A stretch of DNA of 64,000 nt from Chitinophagales bacterium (GCA_013816805.1 JACDDS010000010.1:89020-153019), one strand, 5' to 3'. Numbered from the stretch's first letter, positions 52,376 through 62,268 are shown. A program made the numbers and translations. Notes: generated by a model from the sequence alone, not told the origin.

Positions 52376-53404
52376 TTAATCGAACAAAAATCCAGGTCCT
52401 TTGGGCATTGTTTTGCCGAGATGCTTAAACGCCAGTGCGGTTGCTTCTCTTCCGCGGGAAGTGCGTTTAAGGTAACCTTCCTGTATTAAAAATGGCTCAT
52501 ACACTTCTTCTATCGTTCCGGCTTCTTCTCCAACGGCAGTAGAAACAGTATTAATGCCAACCGGACCACCTTTAAATTTTTCTATAATTGAGGAGAGGAT
52601 TTTATTATCCATTTCATCAAGGCCATGTTCATCCACATTTAACGCATTTAGCCCATACCGCGCCATTTCAAGATCAATTTTACCGTTCCCCTTTATCTGC
52701 GCAAAATCGCGCAACCTTCGCAATAAGGCATTTGCAATCCTGGGTGTACCTCTGCTTCTCCGAGCAATTTCAAAGGCACCGTTTTTATCTATTCCAGTAT
52801 TTAAAATATGGGCTGACCGATGGATTATTTTATTTATCGTTTCAATATCATAGTAATCCACTCGGGAAACGATTCCAAAACGTGACCTTAATGGTGATGA
52901 CAGAAGTCCTGAACGTGTAGTAGCACCTACTAATGTAAACGGGCTCAGGTTGATTTGAATGGATCGTGCATTCGGACCCGTATCCAGCATAATATCGATC
53001 TTAAAATCCTCCATCGCTGAATACAGGTACTCTTCTACTACTGTGCTCAGGCGATGGATCTCATCTATAAATAACACATCCCGCTCGCCGAGGTTAGTGA
53101 GCAAGCCTGCCAGGTCGCCGGCTTTCTCCAATATAGGTCCTGAAGTTATTCTGATATTCACTCCCAGCTCATGAGCAATTATGTGTGCAAGGGTTGTTTT
53201 TCCCAAACCCGGAGGTCCATGTAACAGAACATGATCCAGTGCATCACCGCGTTGCTGTGCAGCCTGTATAAAAATTTTGAGGTTTTCAACTATTTTGCGC
53301 TGGCCTGAGAACTCGTCAAATGCATTAGGTCGCAAGACCTTTTCAACCTCCAACTCTGAAGTGTTCAGATTTTTTTCTCCTGCTTCAAGATTCTGATTTC
53401 GCAT
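52376..53404 (-). CDS. ruvB: Holliday junction branch migration ATPase RuvB
   Basis: 342 residues, standard length. An AAA+ core is seen: [19 protein letters not shown], Walker [17 protein letters not shown], Walker [10 protein letters not shown], sensor 1 [20 protein letters not shown] with the arginine finger region, then sensor 2 [22 protein letters not shown], and a C-terminal winged helix ([24 protein letters not shown]). With RuvA it drives branch migration of Holliday junctions. ruvA is not adjacent. It diverges from susC across 103 nt. Confidence 0.97.
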   Translation of the reverse strand: MRNQNLEAGEKNLNTSELEVEKVLRPNAFDEFSGQRKIVENLKIFIQAAQQRGDALDHVLLHGPPGLGKTTLAHIIAHELGVNIRITSGPILEKAGDLAGLLTNLGERDVLFIDEIHRLSTVVEEYLYSAMEDFKIDIMLDTGPNARSIQINLSPFTLVGATTRSGLLSSPLRSRFGIVSRVDYYDIETINKIIHRSAHILNTGIDKNGAFEIARRSRGTPRIANALLRRLRDFAQIKGNGKIDLEMARYGLNALNVDEHGLDEMDNKILSSIIEKFKGGPVGINTVSTAVGEEAGTIEEVYEPFLIQEGYLKRTSRGREATALAFKHLGKTMPKGPGFLFD

Positions 53405-53507
53405 ACATCAAAGTTGAATGATCTTTTGTGAATAAAAAACATTAGAGACCAATTGTATGGGATTGATTTTGCGATATTATTGAGAAAGTGAAATAATTTA
53501 TTTATCA

Positions 53508-56500
53508 TTGTTATCTAAGAAATCCCATTCTAAAACTAAAGCTGCTCCGTTGATAAAGAAAGTTTTTACTCCGTTTATTACCTTGCTTCTTTTTTCGTTC
53601 TTCCTTACTACCAGATCTTACGCGCAAAATGCTATTCTGGATGGCAAAGTAATAGATGAAAAAGGCGGACCTGTTTCATATGCCACTGTGGTTCTGGAGG
53701 GAACTCAATATGGCGCAAATACTGATGATAACGGTTTGTATGAAATAAGTGATATAGCTTCGGGATCCTACACACTTAAAGTTTCTTTTATCGGCTACAC
53801 TGATTTCCGGGAACCCGTAACTGTATCAGGAAGCAGGCAAACCTTCAACATTACTATGAAGGCTGCCTTTCAGTCTTTAAATGAGGTGGTGGTATTGGGC
53901 TACCAAACCCAGAAACGCTCCAATATTACCGGTGCCGTTTCAACTGTAAATGTGGAAAGCCTTTCAAAATTACCTGTAGGAAATGTTGACCAGGCATTGC
54001 AGGGCAAAGCATCGGGCGTTCGTATTACCCAGTCTACCGGTCAGCCTGGGGAAGGAATTGCTGTAAGGATCAGGGGCATTGGAACCATTAATGACAACAA
54101 TCCTCTTTTTGTTATCGATGGAGTTCCTACTAAAGATGGAATCAATTTTTTATCTGCCAATGATATAGAGTCTATAACGGTTTTAAAGGATGCTGCTTCT
54201 GCTGCAATTTACGGAGCACGGTCCGCTAATGGTGTAGTAGTAATAACCACTAAAAGAGGTAAAAAAGGCACCCCGCAGTTTAACTATGCTGGCTATGGAG
54301 GATTTCAAACCCACGGTGATCTGACGAAAATGTGCAATACTGCTGAGTATGTAGAATTGTATAATGAAGCTGTTGCTAATGATAATTTACAGATCACAAA
54401 TTCTGCATTAAAACGCACTCCGATACCTGCAGGATTAGACCTTGCAGATACAGATTGGCTTAGAGCCATCTTCCAGCATGGGCCTATCCAAAGCCATCAA
54501 CTGTCTGTCTCGGGGGGGAATGATAAAACGCTGTACTTTATTTCAGGTGATTATTTCAGACAGGAAGGAATTATTATCAACTCTTACTATGAACGGTATT
54601 CGCTGAGATCGAAGTTAAATATTGATTTAACTGATAAATTAAGCATCGCAAATAACATCGATATTTCATATTCTGACAGAAATATCGTGGGTAGTTCTGG
54701 TGATGGCTATGGTGGAAATGGTGGAAGTGTAATCCGATATGCGCTTTTCCGTACTCCGGCAATACCTGTTTATAATCCTGATGGCACCTATACTGATTTG
54801 CCTGATAATCCCAATTTTTTTGGAGATGGATATAACCCTGTTGCTTTGGCAGCCTATACGGATAATAAAGAAAAGCAATCCCGTGTGTTTGGAGATCTTA
54901 ATGCTGAATATAAAATAATTAATGATCTGAAATTTAAAACTGATTTTGGCCTTGATGCTATTTTAACCAATGATAAGCGCTTTGATCGAAATTATGGTAC
55001 CAACCTCCGCGTAAACAGTCCTAGCAGGCTTACGGTTAGCACCAATACCAACATTAATTTTATCTGGAACAATACATTATCTTACAATAAAACCTTTAAT
55101 GGTATTCACAACGTAACTGCTATCCTTGGAACGGAGGCAATCAGTAATACCAACCACATCCATGGCGGATCGGACCATAATTTCCCTGACCAGATCGGCA
55201 GCCTGCTGTTTTTAGGTAATGGACTTAATATCAATTCCCAGAATGTTTTTGAAGGAGAGCAACAGTGGGCATTATTTTCCATCTTCGGCAACGCCAACTA
55301 TTCGTACAACAATATTTATCTATTGTCTTTTAACATACGAAGAGACGGCTCTTCGCGCTTTTCACCCGCTAACCGTTATGGTACTTTCTTTTCAGGTTCA
55401 GCGGGGTGGAATCTGCATAATGAAGAATGGTTTAAAAACTCAGTTACGGCAATTTCAAAACTCAGGCTTCGGGCAAGTTATGGAGAGCTGGGAAACCAGG
55501 ATATTGGAAATTATCCCTGGGCATCCATCGTTGGGGGCGGATTTAATTATGTACTGGGTATGCCACCCGCAAGCAATTTAGGTTATACAGTAACTACACG
55601 GGGTAATGAAAACGTGAAGTGGGAATCTTCTACACAAGCTGATGCCGGTATGGATGTAGGTGTATTCGAGAATAAATTAAACCTGACCCTTGATTACTAT
55701 ATCAAGACCACTTCAGACATGCTGATTCCAATTCCATTACCCTTAATTGGCGGAAGTGCGACCACGCCTTATGTTAATGCCGGTAAAGTTCGCAACCAGG
55801 GATTCGAAGCTGAGTTGAATTTCGATAATAGCCTGGGATCGTTAAAATATGGCATCAATGCAAATCTGGCAACAGTAAAAAATAAAGTAATTTCTCTTGC
55901 CAACGGATCTCCCATTCCCGGAGGGCGGATTGACAATGGTGTGTATGCTACTCTAACTGCTGTGGGCCAACCCATAGGTTCTTTTTATTTACTTGAAATG
56001 GAAGGAATTTTTCAGAACGAGGCTGATATCTTTGGTAACGCTTACCAGGGCCCTGACATACACCCTGGTGATGTTAAATTTAAGGACCAGAATGGCGATG
56101 GAGTGATTGATGAAAAAGATAGGACCTTTTTGGGAAGTGCCATACCAAAATTGATATATGGATTTACCGTGAATCTGGCTTACCGGAATTTTGACTTCTC
56201 TGTTTTTTTCCAGGGAAGCTATGGTAACAAATTATACCTCCAGGTAAACCAGGATATAGAAGGATTTTATCGTGCTTTTAATTTAACGCAACGAGTCTAT
56301 GATGAAAGATGGACTGGCGAAGGTACGAGCAATACCATGCCACGCGTATCCTGGCTTGGTTCAGCAAATAATAAAACACCAAGCAGCAGGTTTCTCGAAG
56401 ATGGGTCTTATTTGCGATTAAAAAATCTTCAGATTGGTTATAATATTCCGCAAAAGCTGCTAAGTAAAGCTCATATAAAGGGGTTGAGAATTTATGCAAC

Positions 56501-56669
56501 GGCTCAAAATCTTTTAACTTTTACAAAGTATACAGGCCTTGATCCGGAAATGCATACCAGTGATAACCTGCAAAGTGAAACTTACAGAGGCGATGTTGCG
56601 GCGGGAATTGATTGGGGCACCTACCCAAGCGCGCGCAGCTATATCGCCGGAGTAAACTTGACTTTTTAA
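53508..56669 (+). CDS. susC: SusC/RagA-family TonB-linked outer membrane transporter
   Basis: 1053 residues from a TTG at 53508. No ATG exists between the in-frame stop at 53481 and the signal peptide, so a TTG start seems forced. Order: signal peptide (VFTPFITLLLFSFFLTTRSYAQ), a carboxypeptidase-regulatory-like domain (ILDGKVIDEKGGPVSYATVVLEGTQYGANTDDNGLYEISDIASGSYTLKVSFIGY), and the plug domain (VVVLGYQTQKRSNITGAVSTVNVESL, LQGKASGVRITQSTGQPGEG, IRIRG-type loop). A 22-strand barrel ends in PSARSYIAGVNLTF with terminal Phe. It moves glycan fragments across the outer membrane with TonB energy, together with SusD 41 nt downstream. Substrate not predictable. Confidence 0.94.
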   Translation: MLSKKSHSKTKAAPLIKKVFTPFITLLLFSFFLTTRSYAQNAILDGKVIDEKGGPVSYATVVLEGTQYGANTDDNGLYEISDIASGSYTLKVSFIGYTDFREPVTVSGSRQTFNITMKAAFQSLNEVVVLGYQTQKRSNITGAVSTVNVESLSKLPVGNVDQALQGKASGVRITQSTGQPGEGIAVRIRGIGTINDNNPLFVIDGVPTKDGINFLSANDIESITVLKDAASAAIYGARSANGVVVITTKRGKKGTPQFNYAGYGGFQTHGDLTKMCNTAEYVELYNEAVANDNLQITNSALKRTPIPAGLDLADTDWLRAIFQHGPIQSHQLSVSGGNDKTLYFISGDYFRQEGIIINSYYERYSLRSKLNIDLTDKLSIANNIDISYSDRNIVGSSGDGYGGNGGSVIRYALFRTPAIPVYNPDGTYTDLPDNPNFFGDGYNPVALAAYTDNKEKQSRVFGDLNAEYKIINDLKFKTDFGLDAILTNDKRFDRNYGTNLRVNSPSRLTVSTNTNINFIWNNTLSYNKTFNGIHNVTAILGTEAISNTNHIHGGSDHNFPDQIGSLLFLGNGLNINSQNVFEGEQQWALFSIFGNANYSYNNIYLLSFNIRRDGSSRFSPANRYGTFFSGSAGWNLHNEEWFKNSVTAISKLRLRASYGELGNQDIGNYPWASIVGGGFNYVLGMPPASNLGYTVTTRGNENVKWESSTQADAGMDVGVFENKLNLTLDYYIKTTSDMLIPIPLPLIGGSATTPYVNAGKVRNQGFEAELNFDNSLGSLKYGINANLATVKNKVISLANGSPIPGGRIDNGVYATLTAVGQPIGSFYLLEMEGIFQNEADIFGNAYQGPDIHPGDVKFKDQNGDGVIDEKDRTFLGSAIPKLIYGFTVNLAYRNFDFSVFFQGSYGNKLYLQVNQDIEGFYRAFNLTQRVYDERWTGEGTSNTMPRVSWLGSANNKTPSSRFLEDGSYLRLKNLQIGYNIPQKLLSKAHIKGLRIYATAQNLLTFTKYTGLDPEMHTSDNLQSETYRGDVAAGIDWGTYPSARSYIAGVNLTF

Positions 56670-56710
56670 GAGGCGTAAGTGGTTAAATTACTTTTATTTA
56701 AATTTACACA

Positions 56711-58288
56711 ATGCAGTTGAAGAGTTTCAAAATAAATAAACCCATACTGAACATTAAAGCGTTGAATAATACATTATATCTGCGATTTTTTTTAAAACGT
56801 TTTTACTATAGTGTATCAGCTATTTTAATTTTTTTTACAGGAACAGGGTGCAAAAAATTTCTGGATAAAGAAATTCTTGGTAATTACCCGGAAACGGAAT
56901 TTTATCAAACCCAGCAACAGGCCGTATTGGCAATTAATGCTGCCTATCAGCCATTGGCTTTTTATACTCCTCAAAATCGATTATGGGTTTTTGGTGATGT
57001 AGCTTCTGATGATGCTGCGAAAGGTGGTAATGCAGGTGACCAGGCGGATATCGGATTGATTGATGATTTCAACATCACTCCTATTAATGGTAATCTTGAA
57101 GATGAGTGGGCACTGTTATATGAAGGAGTAACAAGATGCAATATTGTGCTTGCCAAGGTGCCACCCATCAGCATGGATGCTACTTTACAGGCAAGAATAC
57201 TTGCTGAAGCAAAGTTCCTAAGGTCGTGGTATTACTTTACACTGATTAATATTTTTGGAGATGTTCCACTTGTGCTGACACCTTTAAATGCTGATCAGCT
57301 ACAGGTTCCGCAATCACCAATGACTACTATTTTTGAAAGCGTAATTGAGCCCGATCTTATTGATGCTGCAATGCATCTTGCTCCTGCTTATGCAGGTGCT
57401 GATGTAGGCCGGGCTACCAGTGGTGCTGCTACTGCATTGCTTGCTAAAGCATATTTATTTCAAAAAAAGTGGGATCAGGCGGCTTCGGCTGCAAACCAGG
57501 TTATTTCCAGTGGCATATACAGCCTGATGCCAGTATACAATCAAAACTTCAATGTTAATTTTAAAAACAACTCAGAATCAGTATTTGAATTTCAGCATTT
57601 AAGCGGCCAGGTGCCCTTCACCGGAAATGTATTAAATCAATGGTTTGCACCGGCAGTAGATGGAGGTTATTATTTCGACGCTCCGACCCAGGATTTCGTT
57701 GATGAATTTGAAAAGACTTCTTCCGGGTTATACGATCCGCGGTTAGATTATACTGTAGGCCGTGACAGCATGCCATGGTTTAACGGGGAGATATTCAGTA
57801 AAGACTGGTCGCCTACTGGTTATCTTACAAAAAAATACCAGCAACCATTTTCAGAAATTAGTAAGGCTCTTAAGGGTGATGGAAGCGTTGATTATATGGC
57901 CATTCGGTATGCAGATGTTTTGCTTTGGTATGCCGAAGCTTTGAATGAATTGGGGCGAAGTGCTGAAGCTCTTATTCCTCTTAATGAAGTAAGGAAAAGG
58001 GCCAGGGAAAGTTACCTGTACGATACTTTTTTGCCCGGTTATGGAACGGTTCCGGATGGACTTTTGCCGGATGTAACTGTTACCGGCCAGGATGACTTAC
58101 GTCAGGCAATTCGCCACGAAAGACGTGTAGAACTTGGTTTTGAGTTTCACCGGTATTTTGATATAATCAGATATGGGGATACGTATGCAATACAAGCCCT
58201 TCTGGACAAACCAAATTTCAATTACAGTATAAATCAGCATTTTCCTATTCCACAAAGCGAAAGGGATAGAAATCACGCATTACATTAA
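56711..58288 (+). CDS. susD: SusD/RagB-family surface glycan-binding lipoprotein
   Basis: 525 residues. The signal peptide is preceded by a long basic N-terminus and has a lipobox with Cys47 (TGTGCKKFLD). The TPR-rich SusD N-terminal region shows ETEFYQTQQQAVLAINAAYQPLAFYT and LEDEWALLYEGVTRCNIVLAKV, then ILAEAKFLRSWYYFTLINIFGDVPLV, the classic family signature. C-terminal RADVLLWYAEALNELGRSAEALIPLNEVRKRA and RHERRVELGFEFHRYFDIIRYG are also diagnostic. It lids the SusC barrel on the cell surface and binds the same ligand. It follows susC by 41 nt in one operon. Confidence 0.95.
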   Translation: MQLKSFKINKPILNIKALNNTLYLRFFLKRFYYSVSAILIFFTGTGCKKFLDKEILGNYPETEFYQTQQQAVLAINAAYQPLAFYTPQNRLWVFGDVASDDAAKGGNAGDQADIGLIDDFNITPINGNLEDEWALLYEGVTRCNIVLAKVPPISMDATLQARILAEAKFLRSWYYFTLINIFGDVPLVLTPLNADQLQVPQSPMTTIFESVIEPDLIDAAMHLAPAYAGADVGRATSGAATALLAKAYLFQKKWDQAASAANQVISSGIYSLMPVYNQNFNVNFKNNSESVFEFQHLSGQVPFTGNVLNQWFAPAVDGGYYFDAPTQDFVDEFEKTSSGLYDPRLDYTVGRDSMPWFNGEIFSKDWSPTGYLTKKYQQPFSEISKALKGDGSVDYMAIRYADVLLWYAEALNELGRSAEALIPLNEVRKRARESYLYDTFLPGYGTVPDGLLPDVTVTGQDDLRQAIRHERRVELGFEFHRYFDIIRYGDTYAIQALLDKPNFNYSINQHFPIPQSERDRNHALH

Positions 58289-58327
58289 TATAAATTCTTT
58301 TTTAATCTTAAAAAATTTACAACAACC

Positions 58328-59419
58328 ATGACAAAACGAATATTTTCTCTTAAATCAATTGCTGCTGTGGCATGCTGCAGCTTCCTCTTAGTGATCAGCT
58401 TTATTTCATGCAAAAAAGATAATAATACCGGCACACCCGTACCCGTTGTTGTAATAGATAAAGCAGCGCTTATAGCAAAGGTTGCTGAGGCTCAGGCTTT
58501 ACTAGACGGAACAGTTGAAGGAACCAGGCCGGGAGAATATGTGATAGGGTCAAAGAGCGCTTTACAATCCGCTGTTGATGCAGCCAAGGCAATTATTTCA
58601 GATGCAAATGCCACTCTATCAACAGTAACTAATGCAATAGCTCAGGTACAGGCGGCTATTGATATATATAAAACTAATTTGATTGCTGAAATAGCTGCGG
58701 AAAATCTGATTGGTTTTTGGAAAATGAATGGCAATGCCAATGACTCTTCCGGTAAAGCGCATAATGGAACAGTAACTGCAGGACATCCCTATTTTGGATC
58801 AGGCATACCAACGCTTACTAATGATCGGTTTGGACGTGCAAACATGTGCTATCACTTCGATCATGGTGGCAATATTGAAGTACCCTATACCTCTGCTCTT
58901 AATCCCCAGGAAATGACCATTAGTGTATGGTGTAAAAAAGATACTGCTGGACGATTATTAAATTCTGACACATATACAATGGTTTCTCTTGATAGATGGC
59001 TGGGTTATAAGTATCAATGGCAATCTGCTAATAAGTTGTTTTTCACTGTACATGCTATAAATGGTGCAGATACTACCTTTTATGATCGTGACGATGAGGT
59101 TGCAGTGCTGGATAATGAAGTTTGGTATCACGCCGTAGTTACTTTCAAACCCGGGGAGGAAGATTTTTATGTGAATGGTGATTTAGTTAAAACATGGACG
59201 GATGTTCCAGGAAGTCCTATAACTGTAAGCAGCGCAATTAACTTCGTAATTGGACAAGATCTGCCTACAGGATATTACCTGACAACAGACCCAAGTGGAA
59301 GCAGGTTAGTAGATTACGGCGGTTTTTGGACAGGAGATTTAGATGATGTAATGTTTTACAATGTAGCATTAAGTGCCGCACAGGTAAAGTCCATTTATGA
59401 TAATCAGAATACATTATAA
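58328..59419 (+). CDS. LamG-domain surface lipoprotein with FIVAR-like helical module
   Basis: 363 residues. Signal peptide with lipobox Cys28 (VISFISCKKDN). Residues about 50-120 form a helical region reading like a FIVAR module (ALIAKVAEAQALLDGTVEGTRPGEYVIGSKSALQSAVDAAKAII), a sugar-binding-associated spacer. The LamG/concanavalin-like jellyroll follows from about 130 (LIGFWKMNGNANDSSGKAHNGTV, YHFDHGGNIEVPYTSALNPQEMTISVWCKKD, GDLDDVMFYNVALSAAQVKSIY). Its place directly after susD (39 nt) and surface lipoprotein nature suggest a surface glycan-binding protein of the locus, by analogy to SusE/F-type proteins. Closely related to the next gene; see there. Confidence 0.88.
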   Translation: MTKRIFSLKSIAAVACCSFLLVISFISCKKDNNTGTPVPVVVIDKAALIAKVAEAQALLDGTVEGTRPGEYVIGSKSALQSAVDAAKAIISDANATLSTVTNAIAQVQAAIDIYKTNLIAEIAAENLIGFWKMNGNANDSSGKAHNGTVTAGHPYFGSGIPTLTNDRFGRANMCYHFDHGGNIEVPYTSALNPQEMTISVWCKKDTAGRLLNSDTYTMVSLDRWLGYKYQWQSANKLFFTVHAINGADTTFYDRDDEVAVLDNEVWYHAVVTFKPGEEDFYVNGDLVKTWTDVPGSPITVSSAINFVIGQDLPTGYYLTTDPSGSRLVDYGGFWTGDLDDVMFYNVALSAAQVKSIYDNQNTL

Positions 59420-59431
59420 TTTTTAAATTAT

Positions 59432-59467
59432 AAAAACCTCTGCAGGTTTCTAACTGCAGAGGTTTTT
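59432..59467 (+). terminator. rho-independent terminator between the two LamG genes
   Basis: Perfect 14-bp stem AAAAACCTCTGCAG (59432-59445) and CTGCAGAGGTTTTT (59454-59467) with an 8-nt loop, followed by T. It can serve both strands and divides susC-susD-LamG from the ABC-side genes. Confidence 0.9.
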
Positions 59468-59514
59468 TATTATCTTTATTATGATTGAAAAGTATATAGT
59501 GTAAAAAAAAATCT

Positions 59515-60387
59515 ATGATACATTCCACAAATACTAGAAATGTTGTAACTGCATTTGCTCTCTTGATTTTTTTTATGGGAGTAATTTTTACTTCATGTCA
59601 AAAAAGTTCAACGCTGCCTTCTGCACTTGTACCTGAAGCAAAATCAGAAGGGTTCGATGCGGTAACAGGGAATCATCTGATTGGTTTTTGGAAATTTAAT
59701 GGTGATACTAAAGATGCTTCAGGGAAAGGCAATGATGGAGAGCTCATGCGTGGACATCCGTATTTTGGAGCAGGAATTCCTGTTTTAACGGCAGATCGCT
59801 TTGGTCGGTCCGATATGGCTTACCATTTCGACCATGGGGGTAATGTAGAAGTTCCTTACACATCTGCTCTCAACCCTAAGGAAATGACCATCAGCCTTTG
59901 GAGCAAAAAAGATACAGCCGGCAGGACTATCAATACTGACTTTTATTGCTTAACATCATTAAATCGATGGTATGGATATAAGCTGCAATATCAATCTCAA
60001 AATAAGATATTTTATACTGTAAGAGCCATAGAAGGGTTAGATACAGTGTTTTATGATCGCGATGATGAAACGGCGGTATTGAATAATGAAACCTGGTATC
60101 ATGTGGCAGTTACCTTTAAACCCGGTGTAATGAATTTTTATATAAATGGAAATTTGGTGAAATCATGGACTAATGTACCCGGAATTCCTGTAACAGTACC
60201 GTCGTCAGTTAATTTTATTATCGGTCAGGATTTGCCGACCAGTTTATACTCTTTTGATATCAGTAATCGATATTATGTAGGATATGGCGGGTTTTTTACA
60301 GGTGATATTGATGATGTGATGTTTTTTAATACTGCATTGAGTACCCAGCAGATTAAATTAATTTACACGCATCAAAATACACCATAA
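59515..60387 (+). CDS. LamG-domain surface lipoprotein, paralogue without FIVAR module
   Basis: 290 residues. Signal peptide with lipobox Cys28 (GVIFTSCQKSS). The LamG domain starts near residue 55 with LIGFWKFNGDTKDASGKGNDG and runs through DRFGRSDMAYHFDHGGNVEVPYTSALNPKEMTISLWSKKDTAGR, NRWYGYKLQYQSQNKIFYTVRAIEG and FTGDIDDVMFFNTALSTQQIKLIY. These blocks match the previous protein almost position by position, so the pair is a tandem duplication followed by loss or gain of the FIVAR-like module. It begins 48 nt after the terminator, so it may have its own promoter. Confidence 0.88.
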   Translation: MIHSTNTRNVVTAFALLIFFMGVIFTSCQKSSTLPSALVPEAKSEGFDAVTGNHLIGFWKFNGDTKDASGKGNDGELMRGHPYFGAGIPVLTADRFGRSDMAYHFDHGGNVEVPYTSALNPKEMTISLWSKKDTAGRTINTDFYCLTSLNRWYGYKLQYQSQNKIFYTVRAIEGLDTVFYDRDDETAVLNNETWYHVAVTFKPGVMNFYINGNLVKSWTNVPGIPVTVPSSVNFIIGQDLPTSLYSFDISNRYYVGYGGFFTGDIDDVMFFNTALSTQQIKLIYTHQNTP

Positions 60388-60460
60388 ATTTTAAATATCC
60401 GCTTCAGCAAAAGTGATATTCTTATAAAATTAATTTTTGGAATTAATTCTGACGTTATAA

Positions 60461-61786
60461 ATGACACCACCAAGTAGTCAGAGATTTGGACTGCTCCCTC
60501 CTGGTGGTTATTGCTTTTTAATTTTCTTTTTTTTTATCTGCTCCTGTAAAACGAACTCAAAAAAAAGTGAAGAACTTCTTTTTTGGTGCTCAAACAATCC
60601 CCGCGAAATAAATTTTTGCACCTCTGTTACCAATGCCTGGGATTCAACGCATGGTGATCAGGCAGTTCACCTGCAGCCTGTGCCTGAAGGCCAATCAAGC
60701 GAAGAGGTAATCCTTGCCGCTGTAGTGGGTAAAACCACTCCTGATATCTATGCAAATATGTGGCAGGGCAATGTTGAGATGTATGCACATGCAGGGGTTT
60801 TAATTCCGCTGGATACTTTGAAAGGATTTCTTGACTTTATACAAGAACGATGCGATAGTAATGTGATAAAAGAAATAACTTCTTCTGACGGACATATCTA
60901 CCAGGTTCCCTGGAAAGTAAATCCGTTTTTAACAATTTATAACAAGGACATTTTTACAAACAATGGCATTACAGCTTTGCCAAAAACATATAGCGCCTAT
61001 CTGCAGGCTGCAGAATTACTAAAAGAAAATAATGCAAAGAATGGAATTACCCAGCACTGGTTTGGATACACGGAGGTAAAGGCAATTTGGTATCAAAGAT
61101 TGTTTAATTTTTACCCTTTATACCTTGCGGCATCGGATGGAGCGCCTTTAATTGCAAATAATAAGGCAGCATTCAATAATAAATATGCAGTAGAAGTATT
61201 TAAGTTTTTACAGGCTCTATATACGAACGGATATTTCTCAAAGGAAATATTATCCGCTGCGGAAGATCCTTTTGTATCTCAAAAGATAGCAACGAAATGG
61301 ACAGGGCCATGGGAAATTTCATATCTGCATTCTCTTCCCGATCGAACTTTTGCATTTGACTATTTTGAACCAATAGTTCCCGATGACCATCAGGGTCCGG
61401 TCTGCACTTATGCGGACCCAAAAAATATTGTGATGTTTAATACATGCTCACGACCGCAGGCGGCATGGGATTTTTTGAAAACACTGGTTGATAAGGAAGG
61501 AGACCACCGGTTTTTGGAAGTTACCGGCCAATTACCAAGAAGAAAAAATTTAGGATCGGATCCATATTACAGTAATTACTTTGACAAGAATCCGATGATG
61601 GTCACTTTTGCCAGGCAATTGCCGTATGTGAAAGGAGTTGATAATTGTGAAGTGATTGTAGAAGTGCTGGATATTATTTCGCAGGAATATGAAGCATGCG
61701 TTGTTTATGGAAAAAAAACACCTGAAAAAGCCATACAGGATGCGGAAACCGCTGTGAATGTTTTGTTGGGAAAAAGCAGTCAGTAA
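60461..61786 (+). CDS. ABC sugar-transporter substrate-binding lipoprotein (CUT1-type)
   Basis: 441 residues. An N-terminal signal with Cys-rich end (FLIFFFFICSCKTN, likely lipid Cys29) suggests anchoring. The family fold of extracellular solute-binding proteins type 1 is seen: LLFWCSNNPREINFCTSVTNAWDSTH, TPDIYANMWQGNVEMYAHAGVLIPLD, GHIYQVPWKVNPFLTIYNKDIFTNNGI, LPKTYSAYLQAAELLKE, KWTGPWEISYLHSLPDRTFAFDYFEPIVP. It presents sugar to an inner-membrane permease, the start of which is at 63389. CUT1 systems are uncommon in Bacteroidota and unusual next to susCD. The start is ATG 60461; a Pro-rich stretch precedes the signal core. Confidence 0.88.
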   Translation: MTPPSSQRFGLLPPGGYCFLIFFFFICSCKTNSKKSEELLFWCSNNPREINFCTSVTNAWDSTHGDQAVHLQPVPEGQSSEEVILAAVVGKTTPDIYANMWQGNVEMYAHAGVLIPLDTLKGFLDFIQERCDSNVIKEITSSDGHIYQVPWKVNPFLTIYNKDIFTNNGITALPKTYSAYLQAAELLKENNAKNGITQHWFGYTEVKAIWYQRLFNFYPLYLAASDGAPLIANNKAAFNNKYAVEVFKFLQALYTNGYFSKEILSAAEDPFVSQKIATKWTGPWEISYLHSLPDRTFAFDYFEPIVPDDHQGPVCTYADPKNIVMFNTCSRPQAAWDFLKTLVDKEGDHRFLEVTGQLPRRKNLGSDPYYSNYFDKNPMMVTFARQLPYVKGVDNCEVIVEVLDIISQEYEACVVYGKKTPEKAIQDAETAVNVLLGKSSQ

Positions 61787-61791
61787 TTTTT

Positions 61792-61827
61792 AGCAATCAG
61801 GTATCAGCTTTCAGCAATCAGGTATGG
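61792..61827. repeat. direct repeat at the left edge of the four-helix-bundle cassette
   Basis: AGCAATCAGGTAT occurs at 61792-61804 and 61813-61825 (period 21). The second copy continues to TCAGGTATGG (61818-61827), which is the reverse complement of 62243-62252 on the other side of the gene. Confidence 0.8.
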
Positions 61828-61876
61828 AATATTAAATTATTTTTAAAATATTTTATAATGGTGGATAACGATTCAT

Positions 61877-62227
61877 ATGAGAAATTTTAAAGAACTCTTA
61901 ATTTGGCAAAAAAGTCACAGCTTATGCTTACGGATTTATAAGATTACTCTCTCTTTTCCTAAAGAGGAATTATATGGAATCGTTTCACAAATGAGGCGAT
62001 CATCCTCTTCAATTGCTACCAATATTGCAGAGGGTTGTGGCCGAAATAGCAACCCGGATTTTAGAAGATTTTTGACAATTGCCTCAGGTTCTGCTTCAGA
62101 ATTGGAATATCAGCTTTTGCTTGCAAAAGATTTAATATTTATCACTGAACAGGATTTTTTATCCCTTTCAGAAATTGTTACGGATGTAAGAAAAATGATT
62201 TACACCTTTTCGCTTAGGATCAAATAA
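61877..62227 (+). CDS. four-helix-bundle protein (23S rRNA intervening-sequence / bAvd family)
   Basis: 116 residues, standard length. MRNFKELLIWQKSHSLCLRIYKITLSFPKEELYGIVSQMRRSSSSIATNIAEGCGR is the unmistakable IVP signature (F.dL.vWQ.a..l...iY..t..FP..E.yGL..QmrRAavSIp.NIAEG.gR), then SGSASELEYQLLLAKDL and DVRKMIYTF. The family includes proteins in 23S rRNA intervening sequences and Avd, the accessory protein of diversity-generating retroelements; no reverse transcriptase or rRNA lies nearby. It lies between the ABC binding protein and the dehydrogenase, flanked by repeats (61792-61827; 62234-62268), like an inserted cassette. The function of stand-alone copies is unknown. Confidence 0.93.
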   Translation: MRNFKELLIWQKSHSLCLRIYKITLSFPKEELYGIVSQMRRSSSSIATNIAEGCGRNSNPDFRRFLTIASGSASELEYQLLLAKDLIFITEQDFLSLSEIVTDVRKMIYTFSLRIK

Positions 62228-62233
62228 CATCCG

Positions 62234-62268
62234 CCTGAAACCCCATACCTGAAACCTCATACCTGAAA
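62234..62268. repeat. tandem repeat at the right edge of the four-helix-bundle cassette
   Basis: CATACCTGAAA occurs at 62244-62254 and 62258-62268, with a partial unit CCTGAAACC from 62234. CCATACCTGA (62243-62252) is the reverse complement of the left-edge sequence at 61818-61827. Confidence 0.8.

Noticed and set aside
61877..62227. Diversity-generating retroelement around the four-helix-bundle gene
   Set aside because: No reverse transcriptase, template repeat or variable-repeat gene is present in the neighbourhood; Avd-like similarity alone is not enough.
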